Under the pieces are notes generated by a model, which worked only from the letters and a program-made list of their open reading frames with translations, had not been told where the DNA came from and searched no databases. This document shows, in pieces, positions 11,589 through 22,000 of a stretch of 64,000 nt of DNA; position 1 is the first letter of the stretch, and the number at the start of each line of letters is the position of its first letter. Source of the DNA: Akanthomyces muscarius (Eukaryota > Ascomycota > Sordariomycetes > Hypocreales > Cordycipitaceae). The stretch lies in assembly GCF_028009165.1 (NCBI RefSeq), contig NW_026611618.1, positions 1,116,001-1,180,000 on the forward strand, written 5' to 3'. The translations under genes and the position numbers were made by a program.

Positions 11589-13078
11589 ATCTTACTTCAA
11601 CTGGGCAATGAGGACCCGGAGGCTAGGCTGCTGCAGGCCTTTGTCGCGGCCAAACATGTCCCCTATTTGCGCACCGTGGTGAGCCCAGACGAGACCAACA
11701 CGAGCAATGCCTGGCTCTTATCTCCTGGCCTGGGTCTGGCTATTCGTCGAAGCCAGCTGAAAATGCGAGTATTGACTCGTTCGCCGGAGTATGAGAAAGA
11801 GCCTGTGATTATGGAAACAATCAACGCAATACAGGTACGTGAAAGTAGCCAGAAAGTACATTTGTTCTATACATACTCATCTCTTTATAGTTTGCTGGCT
11901 ATGCATATGATGCCAATCTACATTATTGCGATGGTACTCCCTTACCGATGAACAAGATGAGCCTTGCCAGGTTAAGTACAGACTCCCCTTCTGAGCCACC
12001 ACTGCCCTCGCCCTATCTTGTCCAGCTCCAAAGGTCATTTGCAAACGCGTTAAAGCAGTTCTCCGTCGAAGAAGAATGTGCGCAACCATGGCCAGAACGG
12101 CAGGCACCTAGTAAGTCAGGCACAGCTTGAACAGCATCTCCAATTCGCATAATTTGCCTGACAGGCGGCTTACTAGAGTTTTGGAATCGATCTTGGCTGT
12201 TATTCTTCCGACGTCTCTGGCATTTTGTGCTCAGATGCTTCCGCACTTGGAAATACAGACGGATGCTTCCTCCCTGCGATCAGATCTATGTCAATCAAAT
12301 ATACGAGTCCTCATCCGTCGGGCTGATTGCAAAGAGAGACAAGGGCAATGAAACAGCAGCTCTAGCGCTCCTGGAAGCAGAAGCGCCCGATGTACCGGCA
12401 CCTCTCCTAATAGACACATTTGAAGATGGCGATGGAAACAGCATCGCCGCTATGACGCAAGTACCTGGAGTGCAGGCCATAAGCGTCCTCTATCGCATGA
12501 CATACCAAGAACGTCGCCAATTTGCCGATGACCTGGGCGCCGCGATTGCGCAAATACGACAGATCTCTAACATGTCAAAGCCGTTGTTTACTGGGATATC
12601 AAAAATTCGTAGCCAAGGGTCCAAAATTCACGATCCTTGTGTCGGCTACGAAGCCTGCGGTCCATTTGAGAATGAATGGGATTGGAACATGTTCATGACG
12701 GGCGGGAGACCCGAATTTTGGCGCTCAAGCCATCCCGAAGCGTTTTTATCAGAGCATGAATCGAAATTTACGCATGCTGACCTTCATCTGAACAACAACC
12801 TTGTCGACGCGGGCAAGCTATCAGGGATCATTGACTGGGAGATTTCGGGATTCTATCCAGAGTACTGGGAGTTTGCCAAAGGCATGCACGCGGGGCTGAA
12901 TTCTAGATCATCTCGCCCTATACACAGACAGATATGGCAAGGCAAATACGAAGCGAAAGGGAATTGGTGGAGGCTCTCATGTCTGTTTTTCCGTGGGGGC
13001 CTCCGCGCATTGAAGAGCGAAGGGAGACGAGTAAGAGCACAGAACACGAAAGGACAGAAAACACCAACACGAAAATAG
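11589..13078 (+). CDS. APH-family (protein-kinase-like) phosphotransferase gene, 5' end unresolved
   Basis: Three exons are supported: up to 11834, 11891-12110 and 12165-13078. Both introns have GT-AG ends and exact phase agreement, so the gene was shaped by selection as a spliced unit. The last exon encodes an aminoglycoside-phosphotransferase-like fold: an N-lobe with EAEAPDVPAP, a catalytic loop HADLHLNNNL near 12772-12800 (family HGDLH...N with Gly replaced by Ala) and the metal-binding GIIDWEISG followed by YPEYWEFAKG. Such fungal proteins are widespread and their substrates are mostly unknown. The segment before residue block GLLEFWNRSW is not recognised. In this frame a stop lies at 11586-11588 and no ATG follows, so an upstream exon is missing from my model. 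Near the C-terminus a different frame (about 12930-13086, ELVEALMSVFPWGPPRIEE) looks more protein-like, suggesting a frameshift. The gene runs into a minisatellite. It may be decaying. Confidence 0.5.
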
Positions 13079-13080
13079 TA

Positions 13081-13512
13081 GCATAGAAAATAAAAGCACA
13101 GGAAATAAAGGCATAGAAAATAGCAGCACGCAAATAACTGCACGCAAATAACTGCACACAAATAGCAGCATACAAATAACTGTACGCAAATAAATGCACG
13201 TAAATAACTGCACGCAAATAACTGCACACAAATAGTAGTATATAAATAGTAGCACGCAAATAACTGCACGCAAATAACTGCACGCAAATAACTGCACACA
13301 AATAGCAGCATATAAATAGCAGCACGTAAATTACTACACGTAAATAACTACACGTAAATAACTGCACATAAATAGTAGCATATAAATAGCAGCACGTAAA
13401 TAACTGCACGTAAATAACTGCACACAAATAGCAGTATACAAATAACTACACGCAAATAACTACACACAAATAACTGCACACAAATAGCAGCATACAAATA
13501 GCAGCACACAAA
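13081..13512. repeat. 14-bp minisatellite A (about 30 units)
   Basis: Tandem array with a period of 14 bp and a consensus close to acgcaaataactgc. Variants differ by g/a and c/t changes (for example acacaaatagcagc and acgtaaataactac). The first few units, near 13081-13118, are degenerate. Because 14 is not a multiple of 3 and the unit contains no stop on the reverse strand, all three reverse frames are open. The resulting repetitive Leu/Ala/Cys/Tyr peptides are an artefact, not genes. It begins directly at the end of the kinase-like gene. Confidence 0.9.
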
Positions 13513-13548
13513 GAAGTGAAGAAAAAAAGAAAACAACAGCCCAAGACC

Positions 13549-13632
13549 GACAGTTCAAGAATAAGAGCTCAAGAATAAGAGCTTAAGAATAAGAGCTGAA
13601 GAATAGTTGCTCAAGAATAAGAGCCTAAGAGT
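13549..13632. repeat. 14-bp minisatellite B (about 6 units)
   Basis: A second tandem array, also of 14-bp period, with a consensus near caagaataagagct. It starts about 40 bp after the first array and has a different unit sequence. It fades into AT-rich DNA (13630-13770). Confidence 0.85.
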
Positions 13633-13811
13633 AACACTATAAAATAGCACTATAAGAATAATACTAAATAATAATAATAGTATAATAAGAAATAAGAAAT
13701 AAAAATATAAAAGTTAATAGTATAAAAAGTCATAATATGTTAAAGTAAAAATAACTAATAAATTTAAGGACTTCAGAAGTTATTAGCGTCGTTAAGCGGC
13801 CGCGGAATTAG

Positions 13812-14075
13812 CCTGGCGAGATCCTCGTCCGTCTTATGTAGGGACACCTGATGGACATGGTGCTTAAGAACTCGAGCACTATCTACGGGGCCATCCATCT
13901 AGCTAGCTGGAATGAAATCTTCCCTACAGTTATCGAGCCGTGGTTCTGGAAGGCGTCAGCGGTATACATCATATTTAGCGGCGTACTCTAGTCGCTACTC
14001 AATCTGCTAGGCCACATGTTGGATACGATCTGGTTGTACTACTGGGCGGCAATCGGCGACGCAGTCATATATTAA
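13812..14075 (+). pseudogene. Relic of a small membrane-protein gene
   Basis: In one frame a protein-like translation is interrupted by stop codons at about 13839 and at 13989-13991 and ends at 14073-14075. Readable segments are PGEILVRLM, then LKNSSTIYGAIHLASWNEIF, then PWFWKASAVYIIFSGVL, and after the second stop LLNLLGHMLDTIWLYYW. The pattern of aromatic and hydrophobic runs resembles the C-terminal membrane segments of orphan fungal proteins with a GGIH-type motif followed by an AAWN or LASWN motif and FP. Identification beyond this is not possible. The stops and lack of flanking exons mark it as degraded. Confidence 0.55.
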
Positions 14076-15031
14076 TCTAAATGCTCTGCGCTATTAACCT
14101 TAGGGACACATTATACTTTTCGCGCGCACACGTCTGGTCGTTGAGGCTTTTGTGTCGGTGCGCGCGTTGCCGGCTGCGGCCTACCACTCACCATCGTAGG
14201 TGTTGACTACTCCACATACATGATAGCTTCGGTCTAAAGTTCTAGACAGGTGCAAAGAGATGAACAAAAGGAAAGGAAAAATGTGGGAAATATTGAGAAA
14301 GAGGAGTTGCTTTGACAAAGTATACTAAAGCATAGGGGCTGTCGCGGGTCAGACCCCGGAGAAGACTCGGCCTGAAGACCTCGTTGCGCCGTCACCGATA
14401 GAATGGATCGCGACCGCGGTCGCGATACCCACGCCCAACCGTTGTCTACTCAGCGACCGCATTGGTCTGTGCCCCACACGTGCTATTACAAAAGATCCAG
14501 GGGATCTCTCCTCTTAGTTCTTTGGTGGCAAGATCGTTAGATAGATTTGAATAATCTTTCCAAGCCTCACAATAACCTCCAGTAGATGTAAGGCCTTGAA
14601 AAGTGAGCTACAGAGCGTTTGTGCTGCTCCTCCAGCTACTTAGAATGATAGGCTCGGCTTGAGCTCCTAGCCGGTGCCTTATATAATATAAGGTGACAGA
14701 AAGTATAATAATGTTGTAGTGTAAAGTATAACAAGTACGCTTGCTATCCTTGCCGCTGTTACGGAGATCCTATGCATGCCAGCAGTAGGCAACAACCCTG
14801 GGTCCACACTTCTTTACCGGACTACACTTAACCAATACTTGCCTACGCAGTTCACTGGAAACGAAGTGACTATGTTACACATCGAAGCCTGAAGGTCTTT
14901 GTGAGCTATTGCGCCGTATGTCGCCGTGTCCTCGTCGGTGGGATTTTACGCCGAGTCCAGGCTAGGCATGAGCACGATGCTGGTATTGCCTGGTGAGTAT
15001 CGCTGACTTGAAATCGAGGAATGTGACTTCA
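14076..15031. other. Gene-poor stretch with a perfect palindrome
   Basis: No coding sequence is recognisable. It contains the perfect 20-bp palindrome at 14407-14426 (listed separately), and the 3' flank of the broken kinase-like gene. Composition is balanced rather than AT-rich, so this part does not look RIP-mutated. Confidence 0.4.
14407..14426. repeat. Perfect 20-bp palindrome
   Basis: The half-site atcgcgaccg is followed immediately by its exact reverse complement cggtcgcgat with no spacer. The centre is CCGCGG, the inverted CCG/CGG triplet arrangement that zinc-binuclear-cluster regulators recognise (usually with a spacer). Function is unknown. Confidence 0.6.
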
Positions 15032-15997
15032 TCAACGATCAAAAGTCCATTCACAATCATCATCATATCCCTGCGCGATTCTCTCAACATCAACAATAGC
15101 ATTCCACGCCGCCAACGTTCTCCTGTATCTGCCGTGTCCTTCATCAACATTCACAACACGCAGGTCTTCCTGGCGCCCAGTATCGCACTCGCAGCGCAAA
15201 ACAGACCTCAGCACATCCAACAACTCCTTCCTCCACGCAGACTGATGGCCCCTAGACAGTCGTGCCGCGACATACTCAAAGTAAGCGGGCATGATGTTCG
15301 CCATCTCCCAGTCTAGGAAACCTGTCACAGCGAGGGTGTCCGGGTCTACGAGGATATTCCGGTCCGATAAGTCGCCATGCGTGAGGACAGGACGGTCCCA
15401 GTCACCTGCGCCGGTGGTGTCACGCTGTACTCGCTTGAGCTTGACTGCACGTTCAGCGTCCGGGGCAGATTCCTGCAGCGCGTGCACACGTGAGTCGTCC
15501 CACTCTGAGCGAGAGGCGCAACATGCAAATTTCTCTGTGCCAACTTCTGAGAAGAGGTATGGCTGCTGCCTGGGCCGTCCGTAGTAAGAGAAGCGGCGTG
15601 AACGCATATGCACGAGGAGACGGCAGAGCTACGCCTTGACGGCCTCGCGCTGCGGAGGCGTGAGTGAGGGCCAGAGCTGGGCTAGTGGCGTACCTGGCTG
15701 CTGAGTGAGGACGAGGCCCTGTTTAGTGCGGTTGAGCGCCGAGACGCCCGAGGTTGTTATTGGGACCGTGACGATGCTGACGACGCGCGGGACACAGGGC
15801 CCCAAGATGGAATGGGCGAGCGCGGTCATGATGCCTTCGCCATCGTCGGTTTCAAGCTTCAGGATGGTAGTCGGAGAATGCTTGAAAAAACGGCGTCCAA
15901 CGGTCGCCCCTGAGAACAGAGGGAGTTTGGGGAGAGAGGACCAGTGCTCCCGAGGAAGCTCCTGGGGGTCCTGAGAACTAATGTTGGGTGAGATCAT
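15032..15997 (-). pseudogene. APH-family phosphotransferase gene broken by an in-frame stop
   Basis: From the ATG at 15995-15997 (MISPNISSQDP) one frame reads 321 codons to the stop at 15032-15034, but a TAG at 15629-15631 interrupts it at codon 123. Both sides are clearly one protein: an N-lobe with TTILKLETDDGEG before the stop, then SRRFSYYGRP, the catalytic loop LTHGDLSDRNILVD and the metal-binding motif FLDWEMAN after it. No GT-AG intron could remove the stop, since the flanking sequence joins without any gap in the family alignment. All catalytic residues (His-Gly-Asp, Asn, Asp-Trp-Glu) are kept, so loss is probably recent, or the stop is a sequencing error. Members of this fungal family act on unknown small molecules. 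It is the second APH-family gene within 4 kb. Confidence 0.75.
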
Positions 15998-16425
15998 GGA
16001 GGGCAAAGCAACGGGCGATAGTGCAGGCCATGTAAGGTGGTTGATCGTAGACCGAGACGAAGTATCACGTATCACGTATCACGTGATTGATGATGACATA
16101 TGTGCAAGAATCTTCCGTGACCTTTGCCAAAAGCTTCATTCAACCATTTGGAATTCATACAATCATGCTTTCCATCTAATGAACTCTTTGATATGCACAT
16201 ATTATGTAGCTACAGCCTGGGACATTACCTCTACATCTCCCATTTCTGTCGAACCAGGATACACTGTGAGCCGCTGTGGATATCAGCCGCAGCGGGGGCA
16301 AGGCTGTTGCCCCGCCCTAGTCTCAACTAGGCAATCTAGTAAACAACCAACGGCTCAAAATCAACCGACGACCTGCATCATATGCGCCCGAAGTGATATA
16401 CAGACTGCGCGTGGGGATTTCCGTC
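15998..16425. other. Divergent intergenic region
   Basis: Lies between the starts of the broken kinase-like gene (minus) and the WD40 gene (plus). A short tandem of atcacgt words (about 16069-16085) is visible. No gene is recognised. Confidence 0.4.
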
Positions 16426-18087
16426 ATGTATGCCTCTCCAGTGTTTCCTTGTATGTAGACTACCGCGAACCACCACCTGCTCCGATCCCAAGCTGACCAA
16501 GATCTGGCACCAGCCTCTCCACTGTGCAGAGCAAGCGCGGACGGCAGCCTCGTCGCTACGCTCAGCGGGCAGACCATTTCTGTGCGCTCCGTCGAGACGT
16601 TGCAGACGGAGCACGCGATTCAGCTCCCACCCGGCATTGGCACCGTTAATTCGCTTCAATGGTCGCCTTCGTCGACGCGGCTGCTCGTTAGCGCCGGCGA
16701 AAACATGCACGTCTTCTCCGCCAGCATCGATTCATCCTTCCATGCCGCGATTAGCACTCCCTTACTGCCGGGCGAAAAGGCCAACATTGCGCGCTTCGGC
16801 GCCCGCGACGCAGAGCTCCTCATCTGCTCGCCGTCGGGCCTCAAGCTCGTCATCTTCAACCTCTCCACCTCGACGGCGGTCGAGGTCGCCAACCCCAAAT
16901 TTCACCAGCCGTCGTCGGTGGGCCGGAGCTACTCTGTGCGACCGGAGACCGAGCATCTGGCCATTCTGACGCGACTCAACGGCAAAGACTTTGTGAGCAT
17001 ACACCACCCCGTCTCGAGGCAGGTGCAGAGGTCGTGGGCTGTCGAGACGGTGGACGCGCAGGCCGTCTCTTGGACGCCAGACGGGAAATGGCTACTTTTA
17101 TGGGAGTCGCCCGCTCATGGACACCAGCTAGTTCTTTACACGGCGGATGGACAGCTTTTCAGAACTATCACTGCCACCAATCTATCAGACAACCCAGACG
17201 CTTCGCTGGAACTGGGCATAAAGACCTGCCAACCGAGCCATTCTTCAGAACTTTGCGCCGTGGGCGACCATAGTCGTGGTATTGTGATACTGCAAACAGA
17301 TTCATGGAGGAGGAAAGCCACATTCACACACCCCGCGACCATTGTACCCCAAGATACATTACAAGTACGTTTGCATGAGCACACCAACGCCAGCGTCTGG
17401 TAACTAATCATCGCCCAGGTATGGCAAGAGCAACTCGATACATCCAGAGATGGCCAAACAGTCCACACCTTTCAGCGTGCGACGCAAATGTTCTCGCCAC
17501 CGAGCATGCCATCAGATAGCAAACCGACAGAAACGAAGCCCGGTTGCTCAAACATCGCCTTTGACGCGTCCTCCACCCTCCTGGCCACACGACTCGACGA
17601 TGCGCCGTGCACAATCTGGATCTGGGATGTCCCCGCCGCCGAGTTGCGCGCCGTGCTCGTGTTCCACTCCGTAGTCACCTTTGCGTGGCACAAGCGGACG
17701 CGGGAGCTACTCCTCATCACCTCCCACGACGAGTCCCGGCAGGGGCTGTCGTATCTGTGGGATCCACTGCTGCAGGGGCCGACGCCCGTGGTGCCCGAGG
17801 AGTTCATCTCGGTCAAGAGCTCGGTCGGCGCGCCCGTCAAGGCGCAGATTTCGTGGATCAACACCGACATGGAATATCCGCTGGCGCTGCTGACCACGGC
17901 GCAGCAGTATCGCATCTTGTCGCTGGGAGAGGGAGACCAAGTCCCAGAGACATGGCATGGCGCATCAAAGTGGGATAATGAGCCACCGCCGAGGAGGGGG
18001 AGGGGAGATATCGATCCGGATATCTCGGATATCTCGATTGGTGATGGCTCGGCGGTAGAAGACACCTTTCAGTTCCGAAACAGATGA
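16426..18087 (+). CDS. WD40-repeat protein of the WRAP73/Wdr8 family
   Basis: Exons 16426-16450, 16514-17364 and 17419-18087 join in phase to 514 residues. The tiny first exon encodes MYASPVFP and is supported by the strong join to SSPLCRASADGSLVATLSG, which matches the family's N-terminal pattern of an LC.(F/A)S.DG blade start. WD-like blades follow: NSLQWSPSSTRLLVSAG near residue 48, AVSWTPDGKWLLLW near 190, and NIAFDASSTLLATRLDD with TIWIWDV in the C-terminal half, then VVTFAWHKRTRELLLIT. In fission yeast and animals WRAP73/Wdr8 works at spindle poles or centrosomes with an Msd1/SSX2IP-type partner to anchor minus-end microtubule factors. That role here is inferred. The C-terminus is charged and disordered (DISDISIGDGS). 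It lies just outside the accessory segment. Confidence 0.82.
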
Positions 18088-18532
18088 ATCAATGCTACAG
18101 TATTGGTGGTATAGCTGTATCATATATAAAGAAATAGAGCGCGCAGTCGGACTGCGATTTCTTTACCACGGGCCACGCCAGGTCACACTCGTACAAATCT
18201 CGTGTAACAACTGTTGGTTTCTCCTCTTCTGTAGATGGACAATCCGCCGGCTGACACCGCATCAGCTGTGGAAGGCTTTGCACTACATGGACACTTTTTC
18301 TTTTCTTTTTGAAAGTGACCATGATTCACGCAGCCAGATTGTTTATATATACACATACATGTATAAGTGAGACGAACAAGAAAAATCTAAACCGATGAAT
18401 CGCAGCTCCAAGACACTTGCGCGGCAATCCCCAACCGCCATGGACGAGACGAAATCCAACGTGGAACCAGCTCTGACGGCCTACAACTGCAAGCCCAAGA
18501 GCAAGAGAATGGCCCGAAAATGAAAAAAACAG
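18088..18532. other. Intergenic region with a 42-codon ORF
   Basis: After the WD40 stop the sequence is mixed. An ATG at 18395 opens a 42-codon frame (MNRSSKTLARQSPTAM...) ending at 18523, in the same frame as the ORF at 18533 but separated by a stop. It could be an upstream ORF or leader of that small gene. Confidence 0.25.
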
Positions 18533-18871
18533 ATGAAGCCCAGCACCGCAAAAGGGAGCCACAGCGACCACCACCAGAGGACGACGCCTCCCATGCTTAC
18601 CGAGGGGGAAACGGCCGTCGCCATTGCCAAGCAGGTCAATGGCGGCGGAGGCGGCGGCACATCATACCGCAGCAAAAAGTACAAGCCGATGGTTGTGATG
18701 GCTGCGCGGCCGGGGATCGTCGTTGCAAACGGCTCGGGACGGCCGAGGTGGCCCTCGGGAGGACCCAACAACAGGTACGTTGCGCCGAATGGCGTCGTCA
18801 TCGCCAACGGCTCCGGGCGGCCGTTTGACGTACGGATGGGGCTGCTGGGCCGGAGCAAGACGACGCAGTAG
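18533..18871 (+). CDS. Hypothetical small protein with an internal repeat
   Basis: An ATG-started frame of 112 codons. The product is basic and glycine-rich, with two copies of a repeated block: IVVANGSGRPRWPSG and, 24 residues later, VVIANGSGRPFDVRMG. A Gly run precedes them. I do not recognise the family. The repeat at protein level (GC-rich DNA) suggests a real coding sequence, but composition alone could also keep this frame open, and the reverse strand is open as well. The 3' end lies about 200 bp from the 3' end of the convergent HEATR5-like gene. Confidence 0.3.
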   Translation: MKPSTAKGSHSDHHQRTTPPMLTEGETAVAIAKQVNGGGGGGTSYRSKKYKPMVVMAARPGIVVANGSGRPRWPSGGPNNRYVAPNGVVIANGSGRPFDVRMGLLGRSKTTQ

Positions 18872-19076
18872 TAGCTCGAGATGATGTGGGGAGCGCAACA
18901 GAGTGGACGGTTTGCTGAAAGAAGATTCAAATGTGGTTAGTTAGGAAAAGTTTTGTTGTTTTAAAAAATATTCAACAGCCCTGGTATTCTGTTCCCCTTC
19001 TATTCAAGCATCCCTTCATCCCAACGTACATTATTTTATGCCCGTATCAAAACATGTCTCATTCTCTCGTTTTCAA

Positions 19077-22000
19077 TTAAGCCGCGCCGCCAAAGTTCAT
19101 CTTGAGCTGAATGGTAGGCTGGCCCGACGCATCCGTGTCAATCTGGTTCGCGTTGCTCGAGACCTGTCGGCCTGAGCGGGCCACCTCCTCCAGAAGGCTT
19201 CTCTGGGCGGTGCTCATGGCGCCGACGATGCCGCGGAATATGCCCTGGTTGATGGCCGCCACCTCGAGCAGCCGCGCGCTCGTCTCCGGGTATCGCGTCT
19301 CACCCTCGGCCGTCGCGCGCGACATGAGCATGGGAATGACGAGGGACATGGCGGCGGCGGTGCGCTCCCCGTCGACGGCGCCGACATAGAGGCACAGGCT
19401 GTGCGTGACGAGGGAGCGGGCCTGCTCGGGATCTTCGACCTCGACGTTGGTGACAAAGGCAATGAGCCGGGGCACGAGATACCGAGCAATGGTGATGTCG
19501 GACGACGAGGGCGAGCCTTGCAGAAGCAGAGACCGTATGCAGTTGGCGGCAATTTTGGCAGTCTATGATGATTGTTAGCAGCGATCTAGGTTTCGTTGTC
19601 GATGGTGGCCATACCATGCGGTCGGTGAGACAGTCCAGAAGCTCGTCCAGGTATCGGATAACCAGCGGCTCTGATGCGGGCAGATGGTTGTTCCCGCCGG
19701 TAAAGAGAATGGTCGTCGCCAGCGAGCAATTTCGGACGCAGAGAAGCGAGGTTGGCTCCTCGCGCTTTTGAGCATTGAGATAGATGGACAGGAAGCGTCG
19801 CAGGCAGCCCTGCAACTGCACATCAGTTATCGAGGAGCCGTCGGAAGCAATCTTGCGCGACGCGCTCATGCTGCCAATAAATCGCTTAAAGGTTGCTAGC
19901 GACTGCGGAACTATGAGCTCTTGACAGCTCGGTGTGGCGAGTATCGTGGCAAATATGTGAATGATGCATGCGTGCAAATCCGACTTGATAATGGCCGGGA
20001 ATACCTCGGCGGCGTCAACAAGAGCATCCAGAGATGTGCGAATAAGGACGAGAGTTTCCTCGTTGATTTGATGTCGCACTGGCTGATTGCCTTCGGCCAA
20101 ATTCGGCAACAAGCCCGACAAGACTAGGACAATGATTCTGGTCAGCTCAAAGAGCTGGTCAATGTCCTCAGACAAATCACCCTCTTCGGACCCTTGGCGG
20201 CTCGCAGAGGGGTGCGTGACACACATGGCACGGGCAATGTCGACAATGACTGTTTGCACATCAATGCCTTCCGTCAACACGAGGCGGTCAAGCAGATCCA
20301 TGGTCTCTGCAAATACATCTGGGCGGTAAATGGCGTGCCCAGAGACGCTAGGATGCAGAATGCGCTTGAGGGCTTGGAGGATGGCCAGCGTCTGGTCGCG
20401 AGTGGCTAGCGAATCAGAGTGACCTGGCCGTATGGCAAGCGATTCAAAGGCCAAGCCGAATAGGACAAAGAAAAATGCCACCGGCTCGTCGCGGTAGTTG
20501 ATGCCCGCCTTGCGATGTCCGTTTGTAGTGACTTCGCCTGACTCCTTGCCGTCGAGGGCATCGAAAACGAACTCGCTATCCTGCTCAATCAGGGAGGCAA
20601 TGGCATCAACAAGCTTCAGCCACGAATCTTGGTAGAACTTGAGTAGCGTCTCCCGGTTCAGCGCAGCATATATCGAATCCAGGCTTCCAGAAAGTGATGG
20701 GGGTCCCAGTGTCATAGAAATATCGGGCTCAAATCGCAGCCGGGCAAATTCGCGGAGAGACTCCAGCCAAAGCGGTGTCAGCGTGCCAATATGCGGTTTT
20801 AAAACGTCCAGCAGATACTTTTGCTCGCTGCTTGCGACTTGAAGCTCAGCCCAAGCGGAAAACACGGCAATCTTGACCATGGTCTGCGCATTGGACGACA
20901 GGCCCTTCAGATCACCGATACCTGCATTCTCATCGTCAGACGAAAAGTTCTCCAGGGCATTGACGAGAGTCTTCAGAATGCGGCCCATGCGCTCGACATC
21001 CGTAACGATGCCGATGGAAATAAAGCTGGCGCAGACATTGACTGCCTCTGAAGCAAGCTCTGGAGACGAGTCGGCAGCAAAGGCTGGCGTCAGCGCGGAG
21101 CTGATTTGTGCCTGGTATTGCTCAAGCAGCATAGCTTCTTCAAAATCAGGGTCAGCCGTTTTGCCAAACATTTTCAAGACGGCACCGATGATTTTTAATC
21201 CCCAAATGCGTAGCTCTAGCACGCCAGACGTCGACGCAGAGAATGCCATGCGAACGACTTCTGCAATCTTGTTTTGGAGTGCCGTCTGAGCTGCCGATTC
21301 ACCGTTCGAGGCAACGTCCTTGGTAACCATGGCGAAGATATCCCCGATGCAAGAGATTGCAAAAGTAGTGACCTGCCAGCGCAGAGGCTCGGCATCAGTC
21401 GAGGAACCCGCATCCCTGCCATCCTTTGTTGTTTCAGTCGCGGCGGCGGCGAAACCGGCAACCTCCTCATCGTTCAGGTCAACTGTACCTCCCGATGGCT
21501 TCACCACAGTCACTTCGGCCTTCTCTTTTACGCGCGTCAAACGAAGAACCCTCTGGAAGTGGTCCAGCCATTCATTTGTTTCAACGAGACACGTCTGCTG
21601 GAGCCAGTTCCTGATAATATTCTTGATGCCGTCATGCTCGGGCGCGGCGTCAAGCAACAGCCAGAGTTTCTCTTCAAACCCAGTCTCAGCATCTCGTAGG
21701 ACATCGCGTGGGTTTCGTTTCATCATATTGTGTAATCCTTCAACAGCGGCATCTCTTAGCTCGCCGTGCTCAGACGATAGATATCGCTGAAGTAACCGAA
21801 CATAGTCCGAGTAATGCATTTCCCCGGGCGCATAGAGAGACAGATGTTCCAGGCACATCAGAGCAGCATTCTCGACTTGCTTGTCATCAGATTCTTGGAA
21901 CTGGCCGACGAGCGTAAAAATCAGTTCTCGCGATTTCTTCGAGTCCTGTAAATCCGGACCGAGCACATTGATCAAGGAATCAATGCATCGTGCGATTGCA

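Noticed and set aside
12853..13536. Three overlapping reverse-strand ORFs (about 60-170 codons) rich in Cys, Leu, Tyr and Val
   Set aside because: They translate the 14-bp minisatellite; all three frames are open because the unit has no stop on that strand, so they are not genes.
13081..13632. Possible CRISPR array
   Set aside because: Contiguous 14-bp tandem units without spacers, in a eukaryotic genome.
18481..18930. 149-codon reverse-strand ORF over the small repeat ORF
   Set aside because: Pro-rich translation of the complementary strand; the forward strand shows a cleaner repeated block. Neither is certain.
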